Source: Vigna angularis
Taxonomy: Eukaryota; Streptophyta; Magnoliopsida; Fabales; Fabaceae
Length of the DNA stretch: 64,000 nucleotides
Direction: 5' to 3'
Assembly (NCBI RefSeq): GCF_016808095.1
Contig: NC_068972.1
Coordinates: forward strand, 4,911,001-4,975,000
Every line of letters starts with the position of its first letter. The stretch's first letter is position 1. Below are positions 53,284-64,000 of this stretch, piece after piece. Position numbers and translations under genes: made by a program. The notes beneath the pieces were generated by a model. That model was not told where the DNA came from, did no database searches, and was given only the letters and a program-made list of their open reading frames with translations.

Positions 53284-54472
53284 CCTCCTTTTGCAAATTT
53301 CCACAATACAGAGCTACATTCACTAAATACACAAGGTAGCAATAATTTCACCATCAATCCACCCAGTTAATCATAAATTTTGTCTAGCATGGATGGCCTG
53401 TTCTTCATTGAACTGACACTTGTACTTGTACACACGATCACACAAACACACACCAATATATAACTAAATGCCCGCCGCCAGCTCCGGCTGCTTCTGCCTC
53501 CCCGACCACCAACCCAGCGCCGCCAAGGGCAAAAATTCCGATTACAAATAAAATAAAATAAAAGCTGCAATGTGCTGTATAAATTCAAGAAGCATACACT
53601 GGAAACTAGCAAGCAAAGTCCGAGTACAACAATGAACGGTTCAAAATATGGGTACATAAATCACAATAGAATTCCAAAAGTTTAAAGCGCATTGTAGAAC
53701 TTAGGACTGAATTCTGGGAGTAAAACTTTTAAAGAAATAACTAAACACAACAGAGAACATAATAGCATTTGGAATAACAAAATGAAAAAATGTTTTGGTT
53801 TTCGTACCTGGGCTTTGCAGCAACCACAAACTCTCCAGAATCCCGCGACACAATTTCCTCTCCACAAACACAGCCTTATCCAAAAGGGGATAAGGTTAAA
53901 ACCTCCCATTACACAATTCTTTATATTTCATAATCATTTTACCTGGTTCTTTATTTTTTGTTATTCATCAAAAGCTTATTTAAACACTAATCAAAAAAGT
54001 TTATTCCATTCTTTTTTAATTAATATCTTTTAATGAAAAAATATTTTTATTCGTTGAATACCTTTCATTAGACAATTTTTTAATAAAATGCATTTTTATT
54101 CTCTGAAAAAAGTCACCAACATAAGTAGTAGTACTGATCTAAAGTTACTCTATCCAACCAGCTTTTTTTTTCTTCTTTGGTGTGAGTATTGACTGGGATT
54201 AGATAAGTCTTCAAATGGGATGGTTGAACCAGTTGTTCTTTTGGATGTTAAGAATCCTTTTTTGAGATATTGGCACAAATTATTTTTGTCATAAAAAGGA
54301 AGAAAGTTCTCTATATTAGACGGACATGACTAACCATTTCTATTTTGGTAATTTTGAGGACGGGTGTGTGTACCTAGGAAATTTTGGAATGTTCCATGGA
54401 ATGTTGGAATTTCGTTGACTCTCCATTTAGGACGAAGGTTGTAATGTTTTTGTTCGTGTAATTTATCTTTAA
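53284..54472. other. Upstream region of PSB27-H2, no other gene seen
   Basis: Includes a small GC-rich patch at 53465-53530, the possible leader exon above, and AT-rich sequence from 53910 on. Confidence 0.4.
53808..53890 (-). other. Possible 5' UTR exon of the PSB27-H2 gene
   Basis: On the minus strand a GC-richer stretch ends in a good donor, AGCCCAG|GTACGAA, at 53808. It lies upstream of the coding start in the right orientation, and an intron to an acceptor just before 53283 would be about 500 bases. It could equally belong to another transcript. Confidence 0.3.
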
Positions 54473-54760
54473 GGCTTTATTCACTTCGGAGAGATTGATT
54501 GAATGAATTTGAGAGAATTTAAAGGTAAATTTTTTTTATTTACTTGAGTGGATTTTAGATGTAAGTGAGAGTGGATTTGGAAGTAAAGTTTGTGAGAATT
54601 AATATAGAATTTGATTGATGTGACATTAAAAAAAATTACTTTCAAATTCACTTTCATTTACCTCCAAAATTCACTCAAATAAACAACAAAAAGTTTACTT
54701 TCAAATCCTCTCAAATTCATTCAATTACTCTCCTCAAAATCTATTCAAGAGAAGAAGGGC
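54473..54760. mobile_element. Hairpin MITE, Harbinger/Tourist-like, same family as 7706-8005
   Basis: Both flanks are TAA (54470-54472 and 54761-54763), the 3-bp target site of PIF/Harbinger elements. The halves are inverted copies (GAATTTGAGAG left, CTCTCAAATTC right; GTGGATTTGG and CCAAAATTCAC inside). Many words are shared with the 7706 element (TTTACCTCCAAA, ATTCACTCAAATAAAC). It is more diverged than that copy. Confidence 0.75.
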
Positions 54761-54763
54761 TAA

Positions 54764-55614
54764 GTGACATAAACATTCACAAGCTTTCCTGATTGGTTGA
54801 CCTGTTATGATCTCTTCCTGCATCAAGTGAATCAATAATGACTTTCATGAGAATTTTGCTGAGGTGGCGACCAGTGTTATACCCGAAAGTCACGTGAGTC
54901 TTTCTCCTTGTGGTTTTCTTAGCGTGTTTAAGTATGACTCCCTCCTCTATACTTTTAGTGAAGAGATTTCTCGCTAGCCGACAAGTGTCATGTATGTACT
55001 ATTAGTTGATGAGTCATTTGTCAATGACTTTGAGGGGATTTCCCATATTTTAGGTCAATAAGTTTCTGGTTCAATACTTGGAAGTCTGCTTGAAGTTGAG
55101 CCACAAGACTTCGAGCTCATAATTGCACTACTCTTCACTTTGTTGGATTAAAATTTGCATTCGATTTTAAAGAGTTGTCATTGAGTTAGACTCCATCTCT
55201 TGAGACAATTGAGCTTGACTTTTAAGTAGTGACCATAAAAAGAATAGGGCAAAGAAAAGTTTTACTAAGACCCATGGTGGACACTAAATGGTTTTACTAC
55301 TTGAATATTAAGCATAATTTTTCAGACAAGTGAGAAAATCTTATTAAATTGAATAACTTTGATATACCAGAGTACTATAACACAAAAATATTAAACTCTT
55401 TGACGTGTAAGTTAATATGAAAGTTTAAATCTTATAAATAAAAAATAATGAGTTTGAATGACTATTAATCTTTAATCTTTGAAAATTTTCATATGTATGT
55501 ATTGACTTTTTAACCTTAACTATTATATGCAATAAAACTAATATATAATACTATGTAATATAAATAAAATAATGACTCATTTCAAATAATAATAATAAAT
55601 ATCCCATCGTAAAG
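54764..55614. other. Intergenic, no gene seen
   Basis: Short frames only; no repeat ends recognised. Confidence 0.5.
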
Positions 55615-56101
55615 TATAACTATCAAAACGAGCTCTCAGCCTGACCCATTACGGGTTGGTCACTTAGTGACCCAACTCAACCCAACTCATTTATTAGTGA
55701 GCCAGAAAGATTTGAACCCGACCCGACCCAGGGTAAACGGGTTGACTCACTGACTCACCTAATTACAATTTGTTTAAATAAAAAAAAATTACAAACTTTT
55801 TATAATTCAAATATAAACAAATTTCACTATCGTGTTTAATTAATTTTGAAAATAAAGAATTTAAATAAATTTTTCAAGAAAAAAATAAATATTTTTTTTA
55901 TAAAATTAAAATTAAATTTTAATAAAATAAAATTAGGTAGGTGGGTTGGTGGGCCAACCTGACTCACCACGGGTTCAACCCGCATGAGCCGGGTTGAAAT
56001 TTGACCCGCATAAAAAAATACAATTTTTTCAAACCCAACCCGACTCGAACCTATGATGGACCAGATTGGTTCACGGGTTGTGACCCATTTTGATAGCTCT
56101 A
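55615..56101. mobile_element. Non-autonomous hAT-like palindromic element (tentative), 487 bp
   Basis: The ends are inverted: TATAACTATCAAAA on the left and TAGAGCTATCAAAA in reverse complement of the right. The inside is rich in GACCCA/GGGTTG words arranged in opposite orientation on both halves (CCCATTACGGGTTGG left, TCACGGGTTGTGACCC right). This is the character of a widespread dicot family beginning AGCTGTCAAAATGGG. No convincing 8-bp target duplication was found. Confidence 0.5.
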
Positions 56102-56948
56102 TTATAAATAATAATAATATTATTATGCTATAATTAAATAGTAATATTTACAATAATTATATTTAATTTACAAATATTTCTTTTTATTTTGAAATATTCT
56201 TTAATTATTTTAAAATGATGAAACTTATGAATGTTATCGAACCATAAATCATTAATACCGATGGATAAACATATAAAATTAAATATTGTCTATTTATATT
56301 TAACCAATATTTATTTGATTTATCGATGCTGATATCTTTCAATTATAAAAAAACTTATAAATGTGTGTCATGAATTCAACCAATTTAGTCTCACAACTTC
56401 TTTTTGAAACATTTATCACACTTCTTTTAACGCATGAAAATCTAATTCATTGTTCTAACTTATATTATTAATAGAATGCATTTCATTCATACTTATACAT
56501 ACAATTTAAAAAAGGTATAATATTAACATACACTATAAGAAATCGCTTTCCAAAATAAATAAATATATATATACAGGGGTTTGCTAACGCGCGTACGTCT
56601 GTTTTTCAGTTGGTACATTTTAGTAATGTGTACCGGGTTTTAGTAGACAAAAATATCCTTATATATCATGGATTCTAAGTTTTAAGGTTAAGGGTATTTT
56701 AATAATTTTTATTCTCAAAACTAAAAAAAAAAAAAGAAATCCCCAAACCCTTACCCACCTCTCTCATTCCTCTCAACCCTTTGTCTTTCATCTTTTTCAC
56801 TCCATTCTTTTCTCTGTCATCCCTACCGTAGCCCCAATTGAAAAAATAAAAAATTTCTCTCAACCTTTTCTGTTTCATCTTTCTCACTCCAATCTTTTCT
56901 CTATCATCCCTACTGTAGCCCTAATTGAAAAAATCAAAAACACTTGCC

Positions 56949-57345
56949 GTTAAACAATCTTACAAAAAATTGATTTTATAATGAGTTTTCATCTTATAAT
57001 TTTTGTCTTATCTAATTTTATCCAATTTTCACAAGCATAAAGAATTGGTAATTGACCTGGAAAAAATCAGAAATACTCATTGTTAAACAATTTCTTACAA
57101 AAAATGATTTTATAATGAGTTTTTATTTTATGATTTTTGTCTTATCTAATTTTCTCTAATTTTCACAAGCATAATGAGATCAAAAGGAATTGGTAATTGG
57201 CCTTGAAAAAATCAGACCACTCATTGTTAAACAATTTCTTACAAAAAATGACTTTATAATGAGTTTTCATTTTATAATTTTTGTCGTATATAATTTTATC
57301 TAATTTTCACAAGCATAATGACATCCAAAAGAATTGGTAATTGGC
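56949..57345. repeat. Tandem repeat of 133-144 bp, three copies, inside the Mutator-like element
   Basis: GTTAAACAAT begins copies at 56949, 57082 and 57226. Each copy contains TTTATAATGAGTTTTCAT-like and TTTTCACAAGCATAA words and ends in GAATTGGTAATTG. Confidence 0.85.
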
Positions 57346-57357
57346 CTGAAGGATTTT

Positions 57358-57510
57358 TTTAGAGATGATGATTCAGCAGATGATGAAATTAGAGAGGTTA
57401 GTGAAGATGGTGAAATTGAAGAGATCTTGAATGAACCTTTGCGTGAAGGTGAATATGTCAATGACTCAACTCTTTACAAAGGCAAATTGTTTAAAGGCAA
57501 ATGTTTCTGA
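57358..57510 (+). pseudogene. Possible N-terminal fragment of a Mutator transposase
   Basis: In the frame DDSADDEIREVSEDGEIE, then LYKGKLFKGK before a stop, the acidic lead followed by a Y-x-G-x-x-F-K segment resembles the region ahead of the MuDR domain in plant Mutator transposases. It is only about 50 codons; this is similarity of style, not a firm match. Confidence 0.3.
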
Positions 57511-57702
57511 TTTTTTGAATTGGAACTACAGTACGTATGACAGTTTCTTTTTTTTAGTTTTGAGAATGAAAATTACTAAAATACCCTTAACCTTAAAACT
57601 TAGAATCCATGACATATAAAGATATTTTTTTGTCTACTAAAACCCGGTACACATTGCTAAAATGTACCAACTGAAAAACAGACGTACGCGCGTTAGCAAA
57701 CC

Positions 57703-57704
<2 letters not shown>

Positions 57705-57758
<54 letters not shown>
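57705..57758. repeat. TA microsatellite between two Mutator-type ends
   Basis: About 27 AT units, directly adjoining the right end of the Mutator-like element. Confidence 0.93.
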
Positions 57759-57762
<4 letters not shown>

Positions 57763-57850
57763 TTTGCTAATGTAAGGATTCTTTTAGTTGGTACATTTTG
57801 GCAAAGTGTACTAAATTTTAGGTTATAAAAAAGTCTCAATTAAAAAAAAA
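57759..57850. mobile_element. Single end of a second Mutator-type element
   Basis: GAGATTTGCTAATGTAAGGA and then AGTTGGTACATTTTGGCAAA parallel the 56576 terminal repeat (GGGGTTTGCTAACG..., AGTTGGTACATTTTAG). The partner end was not found in this window; the chromovirus-like LTR begins about 100 bases further on. Confidence 0.5.
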
Positions 57851-57950
57851 CTAACTTTAAATCAAAGATATTTTAATAATTTTTAAAATTTAATTTAAAA
57901 TTAAAAAAATGAAAAAGTAGTTATTTATCATCTGATTGGTCCACATGTAT

Positions 57951-60245
57951 TGTAAGACCCTGAAAATTAGAAGAAATAGTAAGTTTGGGTCATTAGGAGA
58001 CTAAGAAAACTCAAGATGTAACAAGTTGTAACAAAAGTACGAAATATATTACAAAATACAATGCTGTCGACTTTGACAAGGTTTAGTATTTCATTTATAA
58101 TTTTTTTTATAAATTAGATATTGAGTTGATTCTTCTTCCATTAGAAAGTAGATTCGAATAGCTTCGATTCGAGTACTCATACGCGTAATTCCGACATCGG
58201 GAAGGGGTTCAACCAGACTGACAAAGTTGTCCCAGTGAGTGAACACGTTTTTGACGCGTTTTGAACGCGTTTTTGACTGGGTAAACGCGTTTTTACTATT
58301 TAAACGCGTTTTTACTATTTAAACACGTTTTTATGGTTATTTAAGAGTGTTTTGGGGCTGAGAGAAGTTCCTAAGTTGAACCGGAGGTCAGAGCACGAAG
58401 GTTTTGAAGCAGAGAGACTTTGGAGTTCTGTTTTGAGTCGGGGGAACGTTCGCAAAGAGTTTTTGGAAGATTAGCTGAGGAGAAAACCGTAAGGGGAGCT
58501 AACCTTGAGTCTTTATGTTTCTGTATGATCTTAAATTTGGTATATGTTTAGGATTTTGATTCTCTTTATGATTTTAGAATGAAATTCTGCTTCTGTTGTA
58601 TCTTTTGAATTGATGTACGGTTTGGAATTGGGATATGCTTCTGTTTTGATGATTTTGATGAGATTTTGGTAATTTGAATCGGTGGAAGTTTTTAGGTATA
58701 TGTATGGTTTGAAGATTTTGAATCGGTTTATGGATTTAAAAGGAGACTAGGTTTTTGATATGAAATGTTGAAATTGTACTATTTATCCGTTTATCCGCTG
58801 TCTTCCATTAATATATTGACTTTAGATGTTTATAAGATTTGGATGAATCTGGGTTGTTAATATGAGATGAGTGAAGACTTTATAAAAAAAATTTTAAGTA
58901 TTGATTTAGAAAGAAATCTTATGAGGAAAAATGAAGTTTATAGAGTTAAGACATGAATCTTTGATGTTGGGAGTATTTTTGGTATCTGTGATGATTAAGG
59001 ATGAGTTTTTGTATGTTTAGAAGGCCTGTATGATGAAAGGAATAGTCGGTATAGTTCGGAAATTGAATTTTTGTGATTCTGGAATGGTAAACTCGCTGGA
59101 GCGAGTTAGTCAACTCGCTGGAGCGAGTTATGAGTGACAAATTTAGTGTTTTTGATGTTTTGGGAGTTCTGGATGTTCGTTTTGGACGTTCTTTAGGTCG
59201 TTCTGGGGGTTTTTGACCCTTCCGGAGCCATTGGTGAGGGTTTCCAAGCTGTTTGAACTACTTAAATGTTCGAAGTAATAGATCACATAGATATATGTGT
59301 TAATAAGTGATGTTTCTGTGATGAATTGAAATGTCTGAGTATGTACGAGTTATGTTTTTGAGATATGAATAAGATGATAATATGTTGACATGCGTATTTA
59401 TGAATGGAGAGTGTGGATAGAGTTCCAAGGAGGAACTCCTTATTGATTTTGTGTCAAGTACTGTACGTATGAATATAGGAACTCCGACTTAGGGGTTCAT
59501 TCTTATGCTCTCAATAGTCTCAATCTCACTTAGAGAGAAAGCTATGTGGTGGAGAGTGGAAAATCCTTACCGAAGATCCACAGTGTGAGTGGACAGAGTA
59601 GGAAGGATGTAGCTTCAGTGGTGATATTCATATCCGAAGATCCAGTTTGGAGGACAGAGTAGGATAGAATAATTGAGCTAGCGAATAAGTACATCCATGT
59701 CCGAAGATCCAGTTTGGGGACAGAGTAGGATATGATGTAGCTGAGTAAAGTACCACTGTAAGTATAGAACTAGCTAAGAGTTCAATATTCATACGAATAT
59801 CTGGATGAGTGAATTTACGATGAGTATGGTATGTTTATTGTATTATTGAGTAATTTAACTTGTAAGTTGGAAAATTAGTTATTTATGTAATTTACCATAA
59901 CCTTTTATGTTGCATTAGCTCACCCTTGCTTTGCCTGTTGTGTGGTTGCTATTTTGTGTTATGTATTTTGTTTGGCGATGATCATCCGGTGGATGGGAGC
60001 AGAAGTTGCTGATATGCCGGTGGAGCAAGCTTTAGATGGAGGATCGACGGAAGCTTAGTTTTAAGAATGAGCCTTATAATTTTAGTCTATGTTTTAAGTG
60101 TGAACTGTATTTTAGTTTGAAAATTTGAGTGAGGGTTGTATAATAATGAGGAAAACTGTTATTCCTCCTCCTATCAACTGTTCTATTGTATCAATGATGT
60201 AAGAACTCTATTATAGTTTAATGCTATAATAATTGGGATGTTACA
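57951..60245 (+). repeat. 5' LTR, 2295 bp
   Basis: Begins TGTAAGACCC and ends GGGATGTTACA (TGTAA/TTACA inverted ends). The primer site follows after four bases. Inside are an ACGCGTTTTT-type repeat cluster (58236-58330), two copies of an 18-bp palindrome (59090-59129) and three copies of a CCGAAGATCCA...GGACAGAGTAGGA unit (59570-59735). Confidence 0.85.
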
Positions 60246-60249
60246 TTAA

Positions 60250-60263
60250 TGGTATCAGAGCAG
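60250..60263 (+). promoter_or_regulatory. Primer binding site, initiator tRNA-Met type
   Basis: TGGTATCAGAGCAG is the standard plant initiator-tRNA-Met primer site and sits four bases after the LTR. Confidence 0.93.
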
Positions 60264-60387
60264 TTCCTTTTCCCTAGGAATCCTGTAGGTTATGAAGATA
60301 TCATGTCTTAGTTGTGTGATCTTAGTTGCGTATTCCTATTATAGGAATTGAATTTTAGACTAATGGTTCTTCTCTTTGGCCAGAACC

Positions 60388-63300
60388 ATGGCACGCAGAT
60401 CACCTCCTCCTCCTCCTTCTCCTTCACCTGCACAGTCTGATGTTTCTAATTTGGTGAGAGTAATGGAATCTTTTGTGGTGGCGATGCAACAGCAGAATGC
60501 ATCGTTGATACAACAAAACACAGTTGCATTACAACAATTGGAGGCTGCTAGGGTGTCAGCTGAGGCACACCAGAGGCAATTTGTGGAACTAATAAACGGT
60601 GGTGCAAGAGCTCCCGCTGACCCATTCTATATTCCGCCCACTCCTATTCAAGAGTGGAGTCTAGAGAATTTTCTTCAACATCATCCAGCTAAATTTTGTG
60701 GCAATACCAGTGCCGACGAAGCAGACCAATGGTTTAGAGATATGGAGAGAATTTTCAATGCCAAAAACTGCCCAGACGATAATAGATTGGCTTATACTGA
60801 ATATTTGTTGTCAGGAGAAGCCAGTCATTGGTGGACCAGTACGAGAACACTGTTGGAAAGGAGTGGTAAACCGATCACTTGGAACTTATTCCAGAATAAG
60901 TTCTATGCTGAGTACTTTCCGGACAGTGTAAGGTATACCAAGGAAGTAGAATTTCTCCAGTTAGTGCAAAGGGGAATGACTGTGACAGAATATGCCGATA
61001 AATTTAAGCATCTTAGTCGCTTCCATACTCTGGATATGGATGAAGAATGGCAGTGTAGGAAGTTTGAAAATGGACTGAGAGGAGATATCAAATTGCTGGT
61101 CAAAGGTTTATGTATCAAGGAGTTTCCTACATTGGTGGAGAGAGCTAAAGTGTTAGAAAAGACAAAGAATGAAATGCAATTTCAGCAGAGACCACCCCAG
61201 AGGATTGGTGGACCATCTGGGTCCAAATTCCGGCCTGGAGACAAGAGAAAGCCCTATTCTAAACCTCCTTTCCAGGGGCTTAAAGGACCTTCATTTCATC
61301 AATCTGGCCAAGCAGGACAACCTGGAGTGGTGAAGTGCTTTAATTGTGGAGGACCACATTATAGGTCCGTTTGCCCTCAGTTAGTTGGTCATATGAAGTG
61401 TAATGCCTGCGGGAAGGAGGGACACTTTGCCAGGAATTGTCCCACATCTGGAAGACCAAGGGTTCAGCAACCGACTAGTCAGTCTCAACAGACGGCAGAT
61501 GTCAAACCTCAAGCTGTGGGCAGAGTATATGCAATGACCGGAGCAGAAGCAACTGGGCCAGGTAATCTTATCATCGGCAATTGTTTATTGTTTGGAAAAG
61601 CTTGTTGTGTTTTGTTTGATTCTGGAGCTACGCACTCCTTTGTTTCTGATGAGTGTGTGAGAAAGTTGGGACTGACTGTGAGTGAGCTACAATATGACCT
61701 AATAGTATCTACTCCAGCTTCTGGCTTAGTTAAGACATCTCTAGCATGTACTAGATGTCCTGTAGTAGTAGAAGGACGTCATTTTAGAGATAATCTTATC
61801 TGCTTACCTCTACAAGGTTTAGAGGTAATTTTAGGAATGGATTGGCTAACTTCCAATCACATTCTCTTAGACTGCGGTGCAAAAAGATTGTTATTTCCTC
61901 AAGAGGAAGAGTCGAAGATATTATCTTCAGGGAAATTGTGGCGCGAAGTACAAGAAGGGTCGTGTTGCTTCATAGTGTTGACACACATGGAGGTTAACCA
62001 GAGTGGAGGGAGCATAGATCACTTAGTGGTGAGTGATTTCATGGATGTGTTTCCTGAAGATGTACCGGGACTGCCTCCTCAAAGAGAGACTGAGTTCTCA
62101 ATTGATCTGATACCAGGCACCGGACCAGTATCAATTGCTCCGTATCGGATGGCTCTAGCGGAATTAACAGAATTGAAAAAGCAGATAGAAGACTTGCTGG
62201 AGAAGCAATTTATCAGACCAAGTGTTTCACCTTGGGGTGCGCCAGTGTTGTTGGTCAAGAAGAAAGATGGGAGCTCCAGATTGTGTGTGGATTACAGACA
62301 ACTGAATAAGTTAACTATCAAGAACAAGTACCCGTTGCCAAGAATCGACGACTTAATGGATCAGTTACATGGAGCGAAAGTGTTTTCGAAAATTGATCTA
62401 CGATCAGGTTATCATCAGATTTTAGTAAAGGCAGAAGATGTACAAAAGACTGCTTTCAGGTCTAGATATGGACATTATGAATACGTGGTTATGCCTTTTG
62501 GTGTAACCAATGCTCCTGCTGTATTCATGGACTATATGAATAGGATATTCAGACCTTTCTTAGATAAGTTTGTCGTGGTCTTCATAGACGACATTCTTAT
62601 ATACTCCAAGACTCGGGAAGAACATGTGGATCACCTTCGAACAGTTCTTAAGGTGTTAAGAGATAAAAAGTTGTATGCCAAGTTGTCCAAATGTGAGTTT
62701 TGGATGAAAGATGTGCAATTTTTGGGACATGTCATATCGGATGGTGGAATATCGGTAGATCCGGCTAAGGTCGAAGCTGTACTTCAATGGGAGAGACCTA
62801 AGTCTGTAACTGAGATCAGGAGCTTCGTAGGATTAGCAGGGTACTACCGTAGATTCATAGAAGGATTCTCCAAGATTGTGTCACCATTGACGCAATTAAC
62901 TCGTAAAGATCATCCATTTGCTTGGACAAACCGATGTGAAGCCAGTTTTCAGGAACTAAAGCAGAGGTTGACAAGTGCTCCTGTATTAGTGATCCCTGAC
63001 CCAAGAAGATCTTTCGAAGTATATTGTGATGCTTCATATCAAGGACTGGGCTGTGTACTTATGCAGGAAAAGAAAGCGGTAGCTTATGCTTTGAGACAAC
63101 TTAAGAATCATGAGAAGAATTACCCCACTCATGATTTAGAGTTGGCAGCTGTCGTTTTTGCTTTGAAGATTTGGAGGCATTACCTTTATGGCGCACAGTT
63201 CCAAGTGTTCAGCGATCATAAAAGTTTGAAATATCTTTTTGATCAAAAGGAATTGAACATGAGACAGAGAAGATGGATGGAGTTTTTGAAGGATTATGAG

Positions 63301-64000
63301 TTTGAACTTCTATATCATCCCGGTAAGGCTAATGTAGTAGCAGATGCTCTGAGCAGAAAGATGGTGCATGTATCCACTATGATGGTAAAGGAGTTAGAAT
63401 TGATCGAGAAATTCAGGGATATGAAGTTGTATGTTGAGTTGAAGTCCGATTTCATCAGTTGTAATAACTTAGTGATATCAAGTGATTTGTTGAGTTTGGT
63501 CAGAGATAAACAATTATTAGATGCCGAGCTACAAAAGACGGTAGGTTTATTGGGTACAGATCAAGCTAGAGAATTTATGTTAGGAGCTGATGGTATTTTG
63601 AGATTTAGAGGCAGAGTTTGTATTCCAGATGATATTGAGCTGAAAAAGTTGATTCTCGAAGAAGGACATAAAAGTCGTCTTAGCATGCATCCTGGTATGA
63701 CCAAGATGTATCAAGATCTCAAGGAGTCTTTCTGGTGGTCTGGAATGAAAAGAGATGTGGCACAATTTGTATCAACATGTTTGACATGTCAAAAGGCTAA
63801 AGTGGAACATCAACGACCTGGGGGTATGTTGCAACCGCTTGAGGTACCTGAGTGGAAATGGGACAGTATTGCCATGGATTTTGTAACACATTTACCACGG
63901 ACAGGTAAGGGGCATGATGCTATCTGGGTTGTGATAGATAGGTTGACAAAGAGCGCTCACTTCTTGGCGATGAATCTGAGGATGTCTATGGTGAAGCTTG
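60388..64000 (+). CDS. Gag-pol polyprotein of the Ty3/gypsy element, 3' end outside window
   Basis: An ATG at 60388 opens 1204 codons without a stop to the window end. The order is: a proline-rich start; a Ty3-type gag domain ([21 protein letters not shown]); two zinc knuckles, CFNCGGPH (317) with one residue fewer than the standard spacing, and CNACGKEGH (338); the protease motif DSGATHSF (411); reverse transcriptase with YPLPRIDDL and the catalytic FIDD (732-735); RNase H (YCDAS, near 879); the integrase zinc finger (H1094, HPG, C1131 and C1134); and the first integrase catalytic Asp in AMDFV (1164). The window ends before the second integrase Asp. All catalytic residues visible so far are intact, so the copy may be recent and possibly competent. 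It serves only the element's own replication. Confidence 0.95.
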   Translation, partial: MARRSPPPPPSPSPAQSDVSNLVRVMESFVVAMQQQNASLIQQNTVALQQLEAARVSAEAHQRQFVELINGGARAPADPFYIPPTPIQEWSLENFLQHHPAKFCGNTSADEADQWFRDMERIFNAKNCPDDNRLAYTEYLLSGEASHWWTSTRTLLERSGKPITWNLFQNKFYAEYFPDSVRYTKEVEFLQLVQRGMTVTEYADKFKHLSRFHTLDMDEEWQCRKFENGLRGDIKLLVKGLCIKEFPTLVERAKVLEKTKNEMQFQQRPPQRIGGPSGSKFRPGDKRKPYSKPPFQGLKGPSFHQSGQAGQPGVVKCFNCGGPHYRSVCPQLVGHMKCNACGKEGHFARNCPTSGRPRVQQPTSQSQQTADVKPQAVGRVYAMTGAEATGPGNLIIGNCLLFGKACCVLFDSGATHSFVSDECVRKLGLTVSELQYDLIVSTPASGLVKTSLACTRCPVVVEGRHFRDNLICLPLQGLEVILGMDWLTSNHILLDCGAKRLLFPQEEESKILSSGKLWREVQEGSCCFIVLTHMEVNQSGGSIDHLVVSDFMDVFPEDVPGLPPQRETEFSIDLIPGTGPVSIAPYRMALAELTELKKQIEDLLEKQFIRPSVSPWGAPVLLVKKKDGSSRLCVDYRQLNKLTIKNKYPLPRIDDLMDQLHGAKVFSKIDLRSGYHQILVKAEDVQKTAFRSRYGHYEYVVMPFGVTNAPAVFMDYMNRIFRPFLDKFVVVFIDDILIYSKTREEHVDHLRTVLKVLRDKKLYAKLSKCEFWMKDVQFLGHVISDGGISVDPAKVEAVLQWERPKSVTEIRSFVGLAGYYRRFIEGFSKIVSPLTQLTRKDHPFAWTNRCEASFQELKQRLTSAPVLVIPDPRRSFEVYCDASYQGLGCVLMQEKKAVAYALRQLKNHEKNYPTHDLELAAVVFALKIWRHYLYGAQFQVFSDHKSLKYLFDQKELNMRQRRWMEFLKDYEFELLYHPGKANVVADALSRKMVHVSTMMVKELELIEKFRDMKLYVELKSDFISCNNLVISSDLLSLVRDKQLLDAELQKTVGLLGTDQAREFMLGADGILRFRGRVCIPDDIELKKLILEEGHKSRLSMHPGMTKMYQDLKESFWWSGMKRDVAQFVSTCLTCQKAKVEHQRPGGMLQPLEVPEWKWDSIAMDFVTHLPRTGKGHDAIWVVIDRLTKSAHFLAMNLRMSMVKL

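Larger units (their letters stand above)
56576..57704. mobile_element. Mutator-like element, 1.13 kb, with about 150-bp terminal inverted repeats
   Basis: The ends GGGGTTTGCTAACGCGCG and CGCGCGTTAGCAAACCCC are perfect inverted copies, and similarity runs inward for about 150 bases with few differences (left to about 56730, right from about 57553). The flanks ATATATACA and ATATATATA agree at 8 of 9 positions, consistent with a 9-bp Mutator target duplication in a TA repeat. The middle holds a tandem repeat (56949-57345) and a short acidic open frame, but no complete transposase. Confidence 0.82.
57951..64000 (+). mobile_element. Ty3/gypsy chromovirus-like LTR retrotransposon, 5' part (continues right)
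   Basis: A long 5' LTR (57951-60245), a tRNA-Met-type primer site, an untranslated leader and a single uninterrupted gag-pol frame reaching the end of the window. The 3' LTR lies outside, so target duplication and age cannot be read. The order protease, reverse transcriptase, RNase H, integrase is that of Ty3/gypsy. The RT wording ([25 protein letters not shown]) and the long LTR resemble the Tekay/Del clade of chromoviruses; the chromodomain that would settle this is beyond the edge. Confidence 0.9.

Overview
The window is nuclear DNA from a flowering plant. It is AT-rich, its genes are split by GT-AG introns, and transposable elements fill much of the space between them. The gene set (WNK kinase, PPR-DYW protein, plastid HISN5, PSB27-H2/LPA19, Sec14-like protein) is that of a eudicot. 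A legume of the Phaseoleae (bean/cowpea type) is my inference from protein similarity and transposon style, not something the sequence proves.

Layout. 1-1650: 5' half of a Sec14-like (CRAL-TRIO) gene on the minus strand, running off the left edge. 3283-6600: a complete, young, non-autonomous LTR retrotransposon with intact target duplication, whose interior is almost entirely an array of small hairpins. 7706-8005: a hairpin MITE. 8006-17600: a gene-poor stretch. 17737-18309: a two-exon gene for a conserved 71-residue protein. 18310-24279: AT-rich, with a decayed LTR and a GC-rich block. 24280-28311: an eight-exon class IV aminotransferase-like gene with a solo LTR in intron 5. 29642-30801: a Mutator-type element with a 9-bp target duplication carrying a broken copy of a ribosomal protein eL29 gene, followed by an AT-rich tandem array. 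36618-39596: a seven-exon WNK kinase. 41773-44121: an intronless PPR-DYW gene. 47452-47630: a WNK pseudogene fragment. 48059-50990: eight-exon HISN5 (histidine biosynthesis). 52151-53283: three-exon PSB27-H2 on the minus strand. 54473-57850: a second MITE of the 7706 family, a hAT-like palindromic element, and a Mutator-type element with TIRs of about 150 bp. 57951-64000: the 5' LTR and an unbroken gag-pol frame of a Ty3/gypsy chromovirus-like element that runs off the right edge.

The host genes are unrelated single-copy genes with no operon logic. HISN5 and PSB27-H2 are both plastid proteins but serve different processes. The most unusual parts are the hairpin array, whose stems vary with compensating changes around a fixed loop start, and the gene-capturing Mutator element. 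I saw no rRNA, tRNA or CRISPR. Exon boundaries come from reading-frame continuity, GT/AG sites and remembered family similarity; no transcript data were available.
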